Origin: Pigoraptor chileana
Lineage: Eukaryota > Opisthokonta > Filasterea
Length of the DNA stretch: 30,808 nt
Reading direction: 5' to 3'
NCBI GenBank assembly: GCA_943704495.1
Contig: CALSCR010001255.1
Span: forward strand, 2,947 to 33,754
The translations under genes and the position numbers were made by a program. Shown in pieces: positions 1 through 11,161 of this stretch. Each line of letters opens with the position of its first letter. Within the stretch, counting starts at the first letter, position 1. The notes below the pieces were generated by a model, which made no database searches, was not told where the DNA came from, and saw nothing but the letters and a program-made list of their open reading frames with translations.

Positions 1-4
1 AAGG

Positions 5-22
5 CCCCCCCCCCCCCCCCCC
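5..22. repeat. Poly-C tract followed by CT-rich stretch
   Basis: Eighteen consecutive C residues, followed by a CT-rich stretch to about position 46. It lies just upstream of the first recognisable exon of the GDE1-like gene and is probably intronic, where it could serve as a polypyrimidine tract. The exact copy number may be a sequencing artefact. Confidence 0.85.
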
Positions 23-189
23 TCTTCCTCTCTCTCTTCCTTCTCACTTCGAAGTTTGAAGAAAAACAGAGTGATATGCATGCGCACACAACACAAAATA
101 AACGTCAGAAGGCAATACACATACTTTATGGGTCGTGCGAACTTTCTGCTCACATTATTTCCCTGTTGGCGGTCACATGCACTCCACAG

Positions 190-3100
190 CCTATTTTCCA
201 CGCCATCACCAACGGTGCAGGCCGCGCGGTCGAGGCACTGCTGTCTCGCTACGGAACAAAGGCGGTTCAGCCGACGCTCGGTGAGCCTAGCTATCTTGTT
301 CTCGCATGCAAACTCAACGAGCGCGCCATCGTGCAGCTTCTTCTGGAACGGGGAATGATGAATGTGGAGGAGGAGGACGAGGACGGCGTGTGCCCCATGG
401 CCGTTGCTTGTGCGGCGGGTGCATGCGAGATCACTCGGCTGCTTCTGGACCACGGTGCATCGCCAGAGCACAAGGAGAAACGCACGCTGCAGACGCCCCT
501 CTTTCTCGCGGCAATTGAGGGACACCTCGGGTGTGTGCGACTGCTCCTCGAGCGCGGCGCCAAAGCAATTGTCATGGACATCGACGGTTGGCGTCCGTTT
601 ACGCACGCGCTCTTCCGCGGTCACACCGATGTTGCCCTCCTTATAAACGAAGCGCAGGTTGCAGAGAGACAGCGGCTTCACAACGTGGCGATGCTCTGGC
701 AAAAGGGACTGAGACTCGGGGAGAGAATCAATGGTGACGCACAACTCGGGACGTCGCCTATGCAGCGGGCGAGCTCCCTCCACAACCTCCCCGGTGGAAT
801 GGTCTCTGTGGTCTCTGCCGCATCGGCTGCCGCATCTGCATCGGCATCTGCATTGGCAGAAAAGGCTCCGGCATCTGCGGCGATGCGTCCCCGCCGCAAT
901 TCGCTGATTGATGTGCAACACACGCTGATGGAAATGAAGGCGGCATCCAAGATCAGCGTCACCGAGCGCACCTACGGCCATCGATTCCTGCGCAGCCGCA
1001 GCGAAATTCACGTGAGCATTGCGTGTGGTGGCACTCTGGTTGCGGCAGACTATGCTCCGGCCGCACAGCCGGGACCTCTGCCGCACAAGTCCGCTGGTGC
1101 GCATACGGGGTTGCAGCCCGTCTTTTCCGCCCCGGATGCTTGCGAGTATCCCGGAGGTGGGTCTATGAGCAAGTGGAATCCCATTGCGGAGGCGCCGGGA
1201 ATGGTTGTGCCAAAGCGCGGTGAGTACCGCCTCGTCATCTCGGCAATCGATGCCAGTAGCGGATATGGTGGGACCAGGGGGAACGATGGCAGCGTCGCAA
1301 GTGGAGGGATTGGTGCAAACAATGGCGGCAGAGGAAGTGCAGGAAGTGGAGGAAGTGGAGTGAGCGAGGCTGGATCATCCGGGGGCAGAGAGACACCAGG
1401 GGGCTTCCGCGAGGACCTGAAGCACATGATCGATCTTCCTCTCGGCTACAATGACAGGGCGACAGTTGTCTTTGATGTCGCTGACCCATGGAGTGTTGTG
1501 CTGCGCGTCGACCTTGTGGAGCGGTTTAGCTGCAGCGACATTATTGCACGTGGCGCCGTTTTTATGTCGGCGCAGCAGGGCTCTTCGTGTGGCGAGGTTG
1601 CGTGCACGCTCCTTGGTGACAAGATGCAGCTGATTGGAACCATCAAGATAGGCTACGTGGTGGCGACTCCCTTCAGGCACAGCGGCCTCGAAATCTCCAA
1701 GCGGACGTATTGGAAAGCAACAAAGGTGGGTTCAACTCAAATTGGTCTGGTTGTTTGTTACTGCCGATTGATATAGGGGCACTACGACGATGATGGCGCG
1801 TGCACATTTTGGATCAAATGGGTATTTGTAACGGCGACCACATGCCAGTTGGACTGTCTTATGTGTGAGTGTGGACTGAATTGCATTGGGCGACCGGTCG
1901 GAAGTCAAACACTAGCATTCCGATGTGTATTGTGTATTATAATTTTTTCCGACTCATTGGACTGTGTGGCATCCCGCCTCTGTCTCTTTTTGCACTCTTT
2001 TGCACCCCTTTATTATGCAATTTTCGGCAGACACTTCCGCTCATCGGTCACAGGGGCATGGGCGTCACCAAGCCATCGTCGCTGTCGCATGGCCGCCTGG
2101 GCACTGTCCAGGAGAACACCCTGCTCAGCTTCATCACCGCTGCATCGCTCGGCGCAGAGTATGTTGAATTCGGTGGGTTGCATTGCCTTTCCCCCCCCTG
2201 TCTCTGTCGGCTCGCTTTATTTCAATAGTATCATCTCGTTTGGCATTCAATCGGATGAGCGGTCAGACTCAGACTTCTGAGAACAAAACACAACAGCAGA
2301 AATAACGGAAACAAAAGAGGAGACCACTCTACATGCGCACATGACTCTGGCAGCCACTTCAGTGACACATTTCAGTGCACATCCACTCACCCTCAGATGT
2401 TCAGGTCACTAAGGATGGCGAGGCCGTGATATACCACGATTGGCTTGTCACTGAGACGGGGTATGAGCTGCCCGTGCAGCGCCTGTCCCTCGAGCAATTC
2501 AGACACCTCCGCGAGACTATGTTGGCGTTTTCTGCCGCCGCATCTGGTGGGCGAAGTGTGCGCACGCGCGCGAAAGGAGGGCTCAAATCTAAGAGCACGG
2601 GGGACATCAATGGGCCGGTGACTTCAGGACCCGCCGTACTGAGCGCGCCGTTTGCGACGCTCGCGGAAGTGTTCCAGGTACGGTTTGGGGCCGCCGTTTG
2701 TCCCCTAATGAACAACACGGGTGGATTGTCGAACTTAAGTGTGGTTTCCCGTTTTGTTTTGCTTGTGATTTGTCTCCAATCAGTCGCACCGTGATGAGCA
2801 CCATGCGACAACTGCCTTTTTTAACATTTTGGCTGGCACTGTATATCGCGATCGCCTCTGCAGAAAGTGCCGCAAAACGTCGGGTTCAACATTGAAGTGA
2901 GTTTTCCGATGGTTGCGGCGACTCATTTGAACTCATTTGCTGTCCGTGTTGCTGCTTATGCACCGGCGTATTTATTGCTTGACTATGTGGCACGTGGTTT
3001 CTTGCATAGCCTTCTTGACTGTTGAGCTAATGCCTGTAAAAACAACTCTGCCGACAGGTAAAGTATCCCGTGGCGGAGGAGATCATTGCATTCAATTTGC

Positions 3101-3695
3101 ATCCGCCCGACCTCGGCACATATGTCGACGCCATTCTGAAGTGCGTTTACGACAACGCCAACGACGCGCGACCAGTCATACTGTCGTCATTCCACCCGGA
3201 TGCGTGCCGACTGCTGGCCCTTAAGCAGCCGAATATCCCTGTGTTTCTCCTCTCAAACGGCGGCGTTATACACATGTCGGACACGCGTTGTAATTCGATC
3301 CAACAGGCCATATCATTTGCCAAGGAAGCAAATCTCCTTGGTGAGTCTCATTCGTATGCAATGCTCCACTGTCGATTTCGAACATCTGTGCAAGTGGGAT
3401 ATATTTGCCGAGACTCTTCATTGTGGCACATCCCAACTGACACTCGCGTTGTATCTTGTCAGGTATTGTACTGCGTTCCGATCCGATCATTCGGTGCCCC
3501 GAGCTCATCCACGCCATCAAGTCATCTGGCCTCATGCTGCTCACGTGGGGCGACATGAACAACGACGTGGAGAATGTGCGCCTGCAGCAGCAGATGGGCG
3601 TCGATGCGGTCATTGTCGACCATGTGGCGCATGTGCGCAACGGCCTCCACACTGGCGGTGGACAGGGTGCGGACGCGGTGGCAGTGAACAGATGA
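190..3695 (+). CDS. GDE1: GDE1-like glycerophosphocholine phosphodiesterase (ankyrin + GDPD), 5' end outside window
   Basis: Likely hydrolyses glycerophosphocholine to glycerol-3-phosphate and choline, as yeast Gde1 and animal GPCPD1 do. Inferred exons are 190-1725, 2031-2172, 2397-2677, 2864-2896, 3058-3340 and 3463-3695; all have GT-AG borders and matching phases, giving about 835 residues in the window. The first 165 or so residues are ankyrin repeats (for example TPLFLAAIEGHLGCVRLLLE). A Gly/Ser/Ala-rich region and a beta-rich segment follow. The GDPD domain begins near residue 519 with HRGMG, then QENTLLSF, YVEFDVQVTKDG and YHD, which supply the catalytic histidines and acidic metal ligands, and later VGFNIE and ILSSFHPD. 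The end matches the yeast pattern GVDAVIVDHV. Yeast Gde1 has an SPX domain before the ankyrins; here it would lie left of the window. Position 190 follows a good acceptor, but coding could extend further upstream. Confidence 0.9.
2864..2896 (+). other. GDE1: 33-nt microexon of the GDE1-like gene
   Basis: Eleven codons (KVPQNVGFNIE) lie between an acceptor ending TCTGCAG and a donor GTGAGT. The peptide is a conserved GDPD core strand, nearly identical to PQNVGFNIE of yeast Gde1, so the exon is required. Both flanking introns are phase 0. Confidence 0.88.
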
Positions 3696-4365
3696 CCACC
3701 GCGTGGCATGTGAAGCTACCTTTGGCGCAGCACCGTCTGCGTGTGGTGAATGAATGAATACCCACAAAGCTGCTAGGGTGGGATGCACCATTTTCTGCTG
3801 CGCCGCTCCCCATTCTTAGTAGAAAAGTCGGTGAAAATGTGCGAATTGAATCCGCAGAGGCGGCCGAATACCTAATCATAGACGAGGGCAACCAAGAGTA
3901 AGGCTGCTGCGATGAGTCACTGAGAGAAGGGGTCCAGGAAATAATGAGGAGGATGTGCAGGATGCCAACAACTTGTGACAGATTCAGCGAATCACACTAA
4001 CACTTCCTGTAGTCAAAATGCATGAATTCCAAAGACCATCGACCACGGCGGAAGTATGAATTCACGGATTGTGTAGAGTTTATAAGTGCAGACAAACGCA
4101 GATGCAGCAGCGACAACGCAAATCGAATGGTCGAGAAAAAAAAGAAGAGAGACAGAAGAAAGCACAATCCCCAAAACAGACACATAATGTACAGACAGAC
4201 AAGGTGTTGGCAAACTTACGGCAGCATGGATGCCATCCAATACCGGCATTGACAAAGGGTAAGTGACAAGGAAATAATCACAACGCAATCCTCAATGCAT
4301 TCTGCAGAAGGTGCCATAGCATCGAAGCGAATATAAGATGAGGTCCGATATGGGCACGTGGCGTG
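3696..4365. other. Intergenic region between convergent genes
   Basis: This lies between the stop codons of the GDE1-like gene (plus) and the EAF7-like gene (minus). It should hold both 3' untranslated regions. I see A-rich stretches near 4130-4150 but no canonical AATAAA that I would assign, no RNA gene and no credible coding frame. Confidence 0.6.
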
Positions 4366-5532
4366 TCACCGGCGAGTGCGTTTTGCCTGCGTTGGAGGCG
4401 GTGACGGAGTTGAGGGAAGTGGATCGGCATTACGCTTTCGCTTGGCGGTGGCGGGCGTGTCTGTGGATGGCGTTTCCGAAGCCCCGCCTGTGCTCCGACC
4501 CCTGCGCTTTGTGCCGGGTGTTTTTGCTGTGAAGATTACAGTGTAAATCAGCCAAACGCAACACGCACACCACATGTATTATGAAAACATACGTTAGTTT
4601 GGTGTTGCGCGCACGTTAAGTGCTTGTAAAACGATTTGCGCATGCTTCGCAAATGAGAAGGAATTGAACGAATTGCCATCTCAGACAACACAGTAAAGAG
4701 TCTTAAAGATAAACAGCGAGTATGACGCCACGGTTGTGCCCATGGACCCTCCAACGATGACTTTCGCAAGATACCGATACACACCGTCATCATTTGCGGG
4801 GTTTGTGGCACGTCGCGCTCCCATTAATTGGCCGAATTCGGATTCGGGAAGCTCGAAATCGCCCTCAAAGGCAGCAAATACATCTTCTTCCATGTCATTC
4901 TGCAATTAACGCAAAGATGTAGGAATGAAGTCAGGTTTGCGCTGCCCATCGACTCCACGAGCGCAAAATAGAGGCGAACGAGGACTGCATCGTGCTGAGC
5001 GACGTGGAGGTGGATGGCAGATCAGCAGGGCAGACTTTCACCTTCCTTACACACACTTATAAACACACATTCAACTCACTTACCAATGCTTCAATGTCAT
5101 ACATTGTTGCGAGATGATCCCAAATTTCTTTGGCAGAGGGTCTGCGGTTGGCCATGCTTTCCGAAACATAGTCCACAATGGACATCATGTGCAGATTTCG
5201 CCTCACACCTACAGACAACCAAACACACAAAAACATGCAAGGTATCCACAATGAATAGATTGATGAGAATATGCACGGTACAAATGCCAGAAATTCCGGA
5301 CACGTTTAAACAAACGTTCTGTGAACCTACCCAGGGGCCTGAATCTGGCAAAGGCATCATACAAAACCACTTCAGTTTCCGGATGGAAACGTGGGCGAGA
5401 GGTTCCCGCTGACATATCGAAAAATTCACATATACACACGGACACAAAAACACTCACACACCTCAACTCAAAATAACGGCTAACGAAAAAAAGATATGTT
5501 GGATCCAGGGCAACATCTACCTTCAGCAGCAT
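4366..5532 (-). CDS. EAF7: EAF7/MRGBP-family subunit of the NuA4 histone acetyltransferase
   Basis: Family members bind MRG15/Eaf3 inside the NuA4/TIP60 acetyltransferase in the nucleus. Exons in transcript order are 5532-5460, 5408-5331, 5208-5084, 4899-4785 and 4526-4366, giving about 183 residues; human MRGBP is of similar length. Exon 2 gives FHPETEVVLYDAFARFRPLG and exon 3 continues VRRNLHMMSIVDYVSE and then IWDHLATMYDIEAL. This is the MRGBP pattern of an acidic-start segment, K/RPxG, NxHxxxI and IWxHLxxxYDxxAL. Exon 4 has FELPESEF, matching the conserved F-LP element. Exon 5 is a lysine/arginine-rich tail ending AKRTRR, common in the family. The last four exons are well supported by phase and homology. 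Exon 1 is the weak part: its donor (GTGTGA) was chosen for phase, and the hydrophobic N-terminus does not match the family. A TCACGTGA box lies only 13 nt upstream of the ATG. Confidence 0.83.
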
Positions 5533-5544
5533 TTTGGCAAATAG

Positions 5545-5552
5545 TCACGTGA
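5545..5552. promoter_or_regulatory. TCACGTGA E-box upstream of the EAF7-like gene
   Basis: A perfect 8-bp palindrome with a CACGTG core, the binding site class of bHLH factors (Pho4, Cbf1, USF/MYC types). It is extended as GTCACGTGAT, the same form found in the promoters of the E1 and the F-box/CDC123-like pair. The assigned role is inference from position. Confidence 0.55.
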
Positions 5553-7317
5553 TATAAAACGGAAATATGTTATCCGATAGTAATTTCTTTTCCGAATTGA
5601 CGACCGAGCAAGTGGATCAAGAAGTGATCGCGAACCGTTACATCTACGGCAGACCCTAACACAACCAAATCTTTTTACAATATTGATATTGTTTTGGGAT
5701 TACAGTGCATTAACGAAACTGCATGCTTTGAAAGTTAAGTTGTTTCGCCACAGCTACTTGAGATGGTAATATTCAATTCGGGTGGCGGACGATTCGTTTT
5801 GGTGGTCGATTCACCAGACTGTGCCCACCAACGCTAGTTCAGATGTGAAACAAAGTATTGCTCATTTTTGCAATTCAAGGAACACGTGCAAACAACATGA
5901 TTTGCAGAGATTTATCGATCAGAGCACAAATTCTCATTAACTATGTACCCACACACCCACCGGCCTCGTTGAAAGAATTGTCGGATGTGACAGCTTTCGT
6001 AAAGTCATTTGAAATAAAATGTGCAGCCGTACGGTAACTCACCCTTATGCAGATAAGCAGGAATTTTAAGTGCAGTCCAGCTGATGAAGAAGTCCAAAGC
6101 AGTAAGCAAAGCAAAAGTCACACCGACAAACAATTGCAGAGTAGTCCGGACAACCTCAGCTCATTCGACAACGCGCCATCCTTTAGAACCAAACTCCTTG
6201 CCTGCAGTTGTGAATGTGGGCATCACTCCTGTTGCAGTAGTCGAGGAGCTACGGGTTCCGCGGTTTGGGATACCCCGGCAGCGGCGGCAGTGTGGGTTAC
6301 CATGCGGGTGGAGGAAAGGAATGTGCGCAAGTGTCTGATTGAGTTCAGCGAAAGAGGGTAACTGAGGGGTGTGGTCATCGCCCACAAATTGGGGCATACG
6401 AATGAGCGGCGCAGTCGCATCAGTCGTGACAGGGCAATCGCTTGCCGATTCACACACGATTCACACACGCAAAACGCAGCAGTAACAGCGGAAGTGGATA
6501 AGGGTCGCGTCAACCACCTGAAAAATCTACTAATGCACTCAGTCGCTCAAATTTAATTGGGCAGCACATCTACTTACTTATAATTAAGGTTTCAATCGGT
6601 ATGGGATCGTCATCGATCGCCCCATTCGATATATACGAACGAAATCTGCAGAATAGTACATTGTGGTTGCAACGTCCCGCTAATGAAAAAAAATAAATTA
6701 TTTATTTTGGGGCAGATTTTCTAGAGTAACATCTGGTTGGAAAATAATAATGAGCGAAGCATCAAAAATAAAGGGCCACTTACTATCAGTTCATATCGGA
6801 AATCAAACGCGGAGTTGATCACCAAATATCGGGAAAATAACGGATCAAAATAATGGCGAAATGAAACCAAAAAAGAAAAAAACCCACAGAAAATGCACAT
6901 AATTTGCATCGAATTGGATCGCACCCCAGAAACGAGCCCCCTTTTACCCCCGCCCTTCAAATTAACCGCCTCGACCGACTACCGGCATCCGACATCTCGC
7001 GTGTGATTGGTTGTTGGGCTGTGGTGTCACACGTGGAGCACCCTTCACGATGAGCCCGTTTGCCCTCGATCACTGCCCTACTCAATCATACCAAACGGCG
7101 GGATCGTCGTGCAGCACGTGTCGCAACGTCGGTCGTCTCCGTTGATTGAGCTGATTGCATTTCGCCGGTGTGGTCTCTTCTCTGCGGCCGCGCCCGCGTG
7201 CGTCTTTGTGCGTGGTTGTGTGCAGGAACAGACAGACATGGGCGACCTCGTGCTCCAACACCGCCACGCGTTTCCCTCTCCATGCAAAGCAGTGCGCGGG
7301 GCGATCGGCAGCGGGGG
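5553..7317. other. AT-rich intergenic region with a doubtful minus-strand gene
   Basis: 5553-6040 is AT-rich with no credible frame on either strand. Between about 6160 and 6960 the minus strand has hints of an intron-containing gene (listed separately). 6960-7317 is GC-richer and is probably the eEF3 upstream promoter. I see no tRNA or other RNA gene here. Confidence 0.5.
6161..6960 (-). CDS. Possible multi-exon gene of unknown function (weak)
   Basis: Not recognised. Three minus-strand segments look coding-like. One near 6960-6779 ends in RYLVINSAFDFRYELI before a strong donor GTAAGT. One at about 6688-6587 follows a long polypyrimidine tract and ATTAG and reads RFRSYISNGAIDDDPIPIE before another GTAAGT. 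One ending at a stop near 6161 reads DDHTPQLPSFAELNQTLAHI and then a basic, serine/threonine-rich tail. The splice phases do not join cleanly with canonical sites, so either an exon or site is wrong or these are chance frames. A gene here would be divergently transcribed from eEF3 and could share its promoter region. No function is proposed. Confidence 0.25.
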
Positions 7318-7324
7318 TATAAAA
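7318..7324 (+). promoter_or_regulatory. TATA box of the eEF3 gene
   Basis: TATAAAA lies in a GC-rich setting (GGGGGTATAAAAGC), about 200 nt upstream of the eEF3 start codon. It is the clearest core promoter element in the window and fits a strongly transcribed housekeeping gene. Transcription would be expected to begin about 30 nt downstream, near 7348. No good splice donor is seen between there and the ATG, so the 5' untranslated region of about 170 nt is probably unspliced. Confidence 0.65.
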
Positions 7325-7521
7325 GCTGTGCGATCTGATGTAACGAGATCCATCGGATACGATCTGCCTGCCCAAAACGCACTCGAAAAGCGTCAAAGCT
7401 GCAAATTCAGGATCGATCTTTTTTTTGTTATACCTTTCTGTCTTGAACTTTTTTTTGAAGGCAGGGGCGCCGAGTTACAGTCGGATCATCTCCCACACTT
7501 TTACACACATAACAACACAGA

Positions 7522-10500
7522 ATGGCTCCCCAAGAGACCGCCACGGCCGCGCTGCTCGTTCAGCTTGAGGGCGCTGGCCGCAAGGAAGCCGGAACCACGA
7601 TGGCCCAGCACGTCAAGACGACGGGCCTTCTCAAGGCCGACAAGGCCGCGCTCTTTGCGACGCTCGCCGAGAACATGAACAAGCAGGGCAAGACTGGTGC
7701 CGACTCTCGCGAGGGCGCCTGCATCTGCATCACGGCGCTGTGCAAGGAGATTGAGGCACCCGTCGTTCCTTACGTTCTTCCCCTTCTCCCGGCCATCATT
7801 GAGCTGATGGGAGACAAGTTCCGCCCCGTCCAGATTGCTGCGCAGGAGGCTGGTGAGGCCATTGTCGCCGCCCTGAACCCCAATGCAGTGCGCACGATCC
7901 TCCCCCACCTCCTCGGCAAGAGCGCCCGGTGGCAGTCGAACCACTTCCGGATGGAGTCGCTTGCCAAGCTCGTCAAGAACGCGCCGCTCCAGATGCAGCG
8001 CTCGATGGGCGAGCTTGTCCCCTTCCTCTCGGAGGCCATGTGGGACCTTAAGCCCGAGGTCAAGGAGTCTGCCAAGGCTGCGATGACTGCTGCTTGCAAC
8101 GCCGTTGACAACCGCGACATCAAGCCCTTCATCCCCAACCTCCTCCACTCGATCGAGAACCCCAAGGACGTTCCCGAGACTGTCCACAAGCTTTCGGCGA
8201 CGACCTTTGTGCAGTCGGTCACCTTTGCTGCCCTCTCGGTGATTGCCCCCCTCCTCGTCCGCGGCCTCGTCGAGCGCTCGACGGCCACCAAGCGCCAGTG
8301 CGCCCGCATCATTGAGAACATGACCAAGCTGGTCGACCACTCGTACGATGTCGCGCCTTTCCTCCCCAAGCTCCTCCCCCTCCTCGAGAGCGCCAAGAAC
8401 GAGGTGTCTGACCCCGAGTGCCGTGACGTTTGCCAGAAGGCATACGAGATTCTCGTCAAGAAGGGCAACCTCAAGGAGCACGTGAACAAGCTTGCGTCGT
8501 CCGCCGCCATCCTCCCCATTGTCAAGGCTGGTCTCGGAGCGCACGCTGGCGATGTGCCCGAGCACATCCAGGCGTTTGTGAGCGACCTTGCCTTTACGCT
8601 GCTCGACATCAAGGTGTTTGAGCCCGAGGCATGGACCAACACGCTCGTCCCTTACCTTCACCCGTTTGTGGACGGTCACGTGGCCACCCAGGTCGTTGAC
8701 AAGGTCCTCCACGAGGCCCTCATTGACGAGAAGGGAGTCGACGATGTGCACGAAGAGGAGGATGCGGAGGAGCTCTGCAACACCACCTTTTCGCTCGCTT
8801 ATGGCTCGAAGATTCTCCTCAACAACACGCAGCTCAAGCTTATGCGTGGATACCGCTACGGACTTGTCGGCCAGAATGACTCTGGCAAGACGTCTCTTCT
8901 CCGCGCCATTGCTCAGTACAAGGTCGACGGCTTCCCCCCCAAGGACGAGGTTCGCACCATTTTCGTCGAGACTGACATCCAGGGAGAGCTTTCGGATCTT
9001 TCCGTGCTCGACTACATCTACGCCGACGCTCTCCTCAAGGACTGCGGCGTTCCCCGTGAGCAGATGGCCGCCGTGCTTAACTCTGTCGGCTTCACCGATG
9101 AGTCTCCTGCCAACATCACGACGCCCGTCGGTGCCCTGTCTGGAGGCTGGAAGATGAAGCTTGCGCTTGCTCGTGCGATGCTTTTGCGCGCGGACATTCT
9201 CCTCCTCGACGAGCCCACCAACCATCTCGACGCTTACAACGTCAAGTGGGTCGAGGGCTACCTCAACGGCCTCACGGGCGTCACCAGCATTATTGTGTCG
9301 CACGACTCTGGTCTCCTCGACCGCGTCTGCACGCACATTATCCAGATTGACTCGCTCAAGCTCCACGTGCACAAGGGCAACCTGTCCGAGTTCGTCAAGA
9401 TTGTCCCCGAGGCCCGCTCGTATTTTGAGCTCAAGGCGTCCAAGTCTGTCTTCAAGTTCCCTCCCCCGGGACCCCTTGACGGCATCAACTCGAAGGGCAA
9501 GCCCATCATGAAGATGACGGACATCACCTTCACCTACCCCGGCGCATCCAAGCCCCAGCTCAGGAACGTCACCATCCGCTGCTCTCTCTCGTCTCGTGTT
9601 GCGTGCCTCGGTGTCAACGGTGCCGGCAAGTCGACGATGATCAAGCTGCTCACCGGTGAGCTCAAGCCCGACGATGGCTCTGGCGAGGTCTGGAAGCACC
9701 CCAACGCCCGTGTCGCCTACGTCGCTCAGCACGCTTTCCACCACATTGAGTCGCACCTCGACAAGACGCCCAACGAGTACATTCGCTGGCGTTATGAGAA
9801 TGGCCGCGACAAGGAGGCCCTCGAGAAGATTACGCTCATCCTTACCCCCGAGGAGGAGGCCAAGATGAAGCTGCCCTTCATGGTCGAGCTTGAGGAGCCC
9901 GATGGCACGCTCAAGCGCGAGAAGAAGATTGTCGAGTCGTTCACTGAGAACCGCCGCGAAATCAGCAAGCGCATCCAGTACGAGGTTCGCTTTGTGAACC
10001 AGACGAACCCAGCGTGGGTCAACCAGCAGGTGCTGCTCGACAACGGCTTTTCTAAGGTGCTTAAGGGCATCGACGAGGCTATCGCTCTTGCCGCGTCGAC
10101 GTATGGCCGCGCTCTCACAATGGTCAACGTCGAGAAGCATCTTGAGGATGTCGGCCTCGAGCGCGAGTTTGGCACGCACATGCGTCTGCGCGCGCTGTCT
10201 GGTGGCCAGAAGGTCAAGGTCGTGCTCGCCGCTGCCATGTGGAACTGCCCCCACATGCTCATCCTCGACGAGCCCACCAACTACCTCGACCGCGAGTCGC
10301 TCGGTGCTCTCTCTGGCGCCATTCGCGACTTTGAGGGAGGTGTCGTCATGATCACCCACAACAACGAGTTCTGCTCTGCCCTTTGCCCCGAAGTCTGGCA
10401 TCTGGAGAACAACACGCTGAACCTCAAGGGTGACGCCGAGTGGATGAAGGCCGCCATGGCCGAGAAGATTGTCGTGAAGGACATTGCCGAGACGATGATT

Positions 10501-10644
10501 GACAAGTACGGCAACGAGGTGAAGGTCAAGGGACCCAAGAAGAAGCTCAGCCGCCAGGAGCGCATCAAGAAGGAGAAGAGCCGCAAGATGCGCATTGCCC
10601 AGGGCCTCACTGTCTCTGACGATGAGGACGAGGACTTCGAATAA
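7522..10644 (+). CDS. TEF3: Translation elongation factor 3 (eEF3), ABC-F type ATPase
   Basis: Ribosome-bound ATPase that promotes release of E-site tRNA during elongation in fungi. It is an intronless frame of 1040 residues; yeast eEF3 has 1044. Residues 1 to about 320 are HEAT repeats, followed by a helical bundle. The first ABC domain has Walker A GQNDSGKT near residue 451, signature LSGGWKMKLALA near 539 and Walker B ILLLDEPTNHLD near 557. The second has GVNGAGKST near 697, a chromodomain-like insertion at roughly 755-870 (including NEYIRWRY) that is diagnostic for eEF3, signature LSGGQKVKVVLA near 892 and Walker B LILDEPTNYLD near 911. The C-terminus is lysine-rich and ends DDEDEDFE, like the acidic end of yeast eEF3. 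The start codon is in good context (ACAGAATGG). Codon use is strongly biased to C- or G-ending codons, unlike its neighbours, as expected for very high expression. Confidence 0.97.
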   Translation: MAPQETATAALLVQLEGAGRKEAGTTMAQHVKTTGLLKADKAALFATLAENMNKQGKTGADSREGACICITALCKEIEAPVVPYVLPLLPAIIELMGDKFRPVQIAAQEAGEAIVAALNPNAVRTILPHLLGKSARWQSNHFRMESLAKLVKNAPLQMQRSMGELVPFLSEAMWDLKPEVKESAKAAMTAACNAVDNRDIKPFIPNLLHSIENPKDVPETVHKLSATTFVQSVTFAALSVIAPLLVRGLVERSTATKRQCARIIENMTKLVDHSYDVAPFLPKLLPLLESAKNEVSDPECRDVCQKAYEILVKKGNLKEHVNKLASSAAILPIVKAGLGAHAGDVPEHIQAFVSDLAFTLLDIKVFEPEAWTNTLVPYLHPFVDGHVATQVVDKVLHEALIDEKGVDDVHEEEDAEELCNTTFSLAYGSKILLNNTQLKLMRGYRYGLVGQNDSGKTSLLRAIAQYKVDGFPPKDEVRTIFVETDIQGELSDLSVLDYIYADALLKDCGVPREQMAAVLNSVGFTDESPANITTPVGALSGGWKMKLALARAMLLRADILLLDEPTNHLDAYNVKWVEGYLNGLTGVTSIIVSHDSGLLDRVCTHIIQIDSLKLHVHKGNLSEFVKIVPEARSYFELKASKSVFKFPPPGPLDGINSKGKPIMKMTDITFTYPGASKPQLRNVTIRCSLSSRVACLGVNGAGKSTMIKLLTGELKPDDGSGEVWKHPNARVAYVAQHAFHHIESHLDKTPNEYIRWRYENGRDKEALEKITLILTPEEEAKMKLPFMVELEEPDGTLKREKKIVESFTENRREISKRIQYEVRFVNQTNPAWVNQQVLLDNGFSKVLKGIDEAIALAASTYGRALTMVNVEKHLEDVGLEREFGTHMRLRALSGGQKVKVVLAAAMWNCPHMLILDEPTNYLDRESLGALSGAIRDFEGGVVMITHNNEFCSALCPEVWHLENNTLNLKGDAEWMKAAMAEKIVVKDIAETMIDKYGNEVKVKGPKKKLSRQERIKKEKSRKMRIAQGLTVSDDEDEDFE

Positions 10645-11161
10645 GCTGTTTGCCATACCCCTTGCACTTTGCGTCGGTTTTTGTTTAAGTCTTTTTGATT
10701 TATCTTTTTTGTTTTTGCGGCGGCACTTTTAGCGCGGGCGTTTGCGTGGGTCGCGTGGGTTCCAACTTTTCATTTTTTTCTTCTGATACTTCTCTACTTC
10801 TGTGCTATGCACTCAAGTTGTTTTGCTTTGAGCCCGGCTGGGCCGGTGTGGCGTGGTTGCGTGCACCCTTTTTTCAACAGTCGCGTTTCTCTGCCCTAGT
10901 TGATTCCATTTCAACTGGTTCCGATATTAAACGTCCACCCCTTCAGAAACATGCCGTCTTTGGTTTTTTTTGGGTTAATATTTTAGTTTGGTTCTGGATT
11001 TAGATTTGGTGGTGACATCAATGGCGTGAATCGCGCTCAATGCACAAAACATCGTCTGTGCGTGGGAATGTATAGCGCCCGCCGTCCCACCGGACTGTCG
11101 TGTAGTAAGAATGCTTGCATTGTGCAGTAATTTAAAACAAGTTGACCATCAAACGGGGGTC
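10645..11161. other. Intergenic region between convergent eEF3 and E1 genes
   Basis: T-rich just after the eEF3 stop, as expected for its 3' untranslated region, then mixed sequence. The minus-strand E1 gene ends at 11162, so its 3' untranslated region lies in the right part. I see no separate gene, RNA gene or repeat. Confidence 0.6.

Noticed and set aside
76-189. In-frame extension of the GDE1 exon upstream to an ATG at 76
   Set aside because: The extra residues do not resemble the family, and a good 3' splice site (CTCCACAG) precedes position 190, so this is more likely intron. Not fully excluded.
7501-10656. A 1051-codon open frame on the minus strand, fully antisense to eEF3
   Set aside because: It mirrors eEF3 exactly and comes from the strong C/G-ending codon bias of that gene, which removes stops from the opposite strand. 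Its product is leucine/valine/arginine-rich, low-complexity sequence with no domain.
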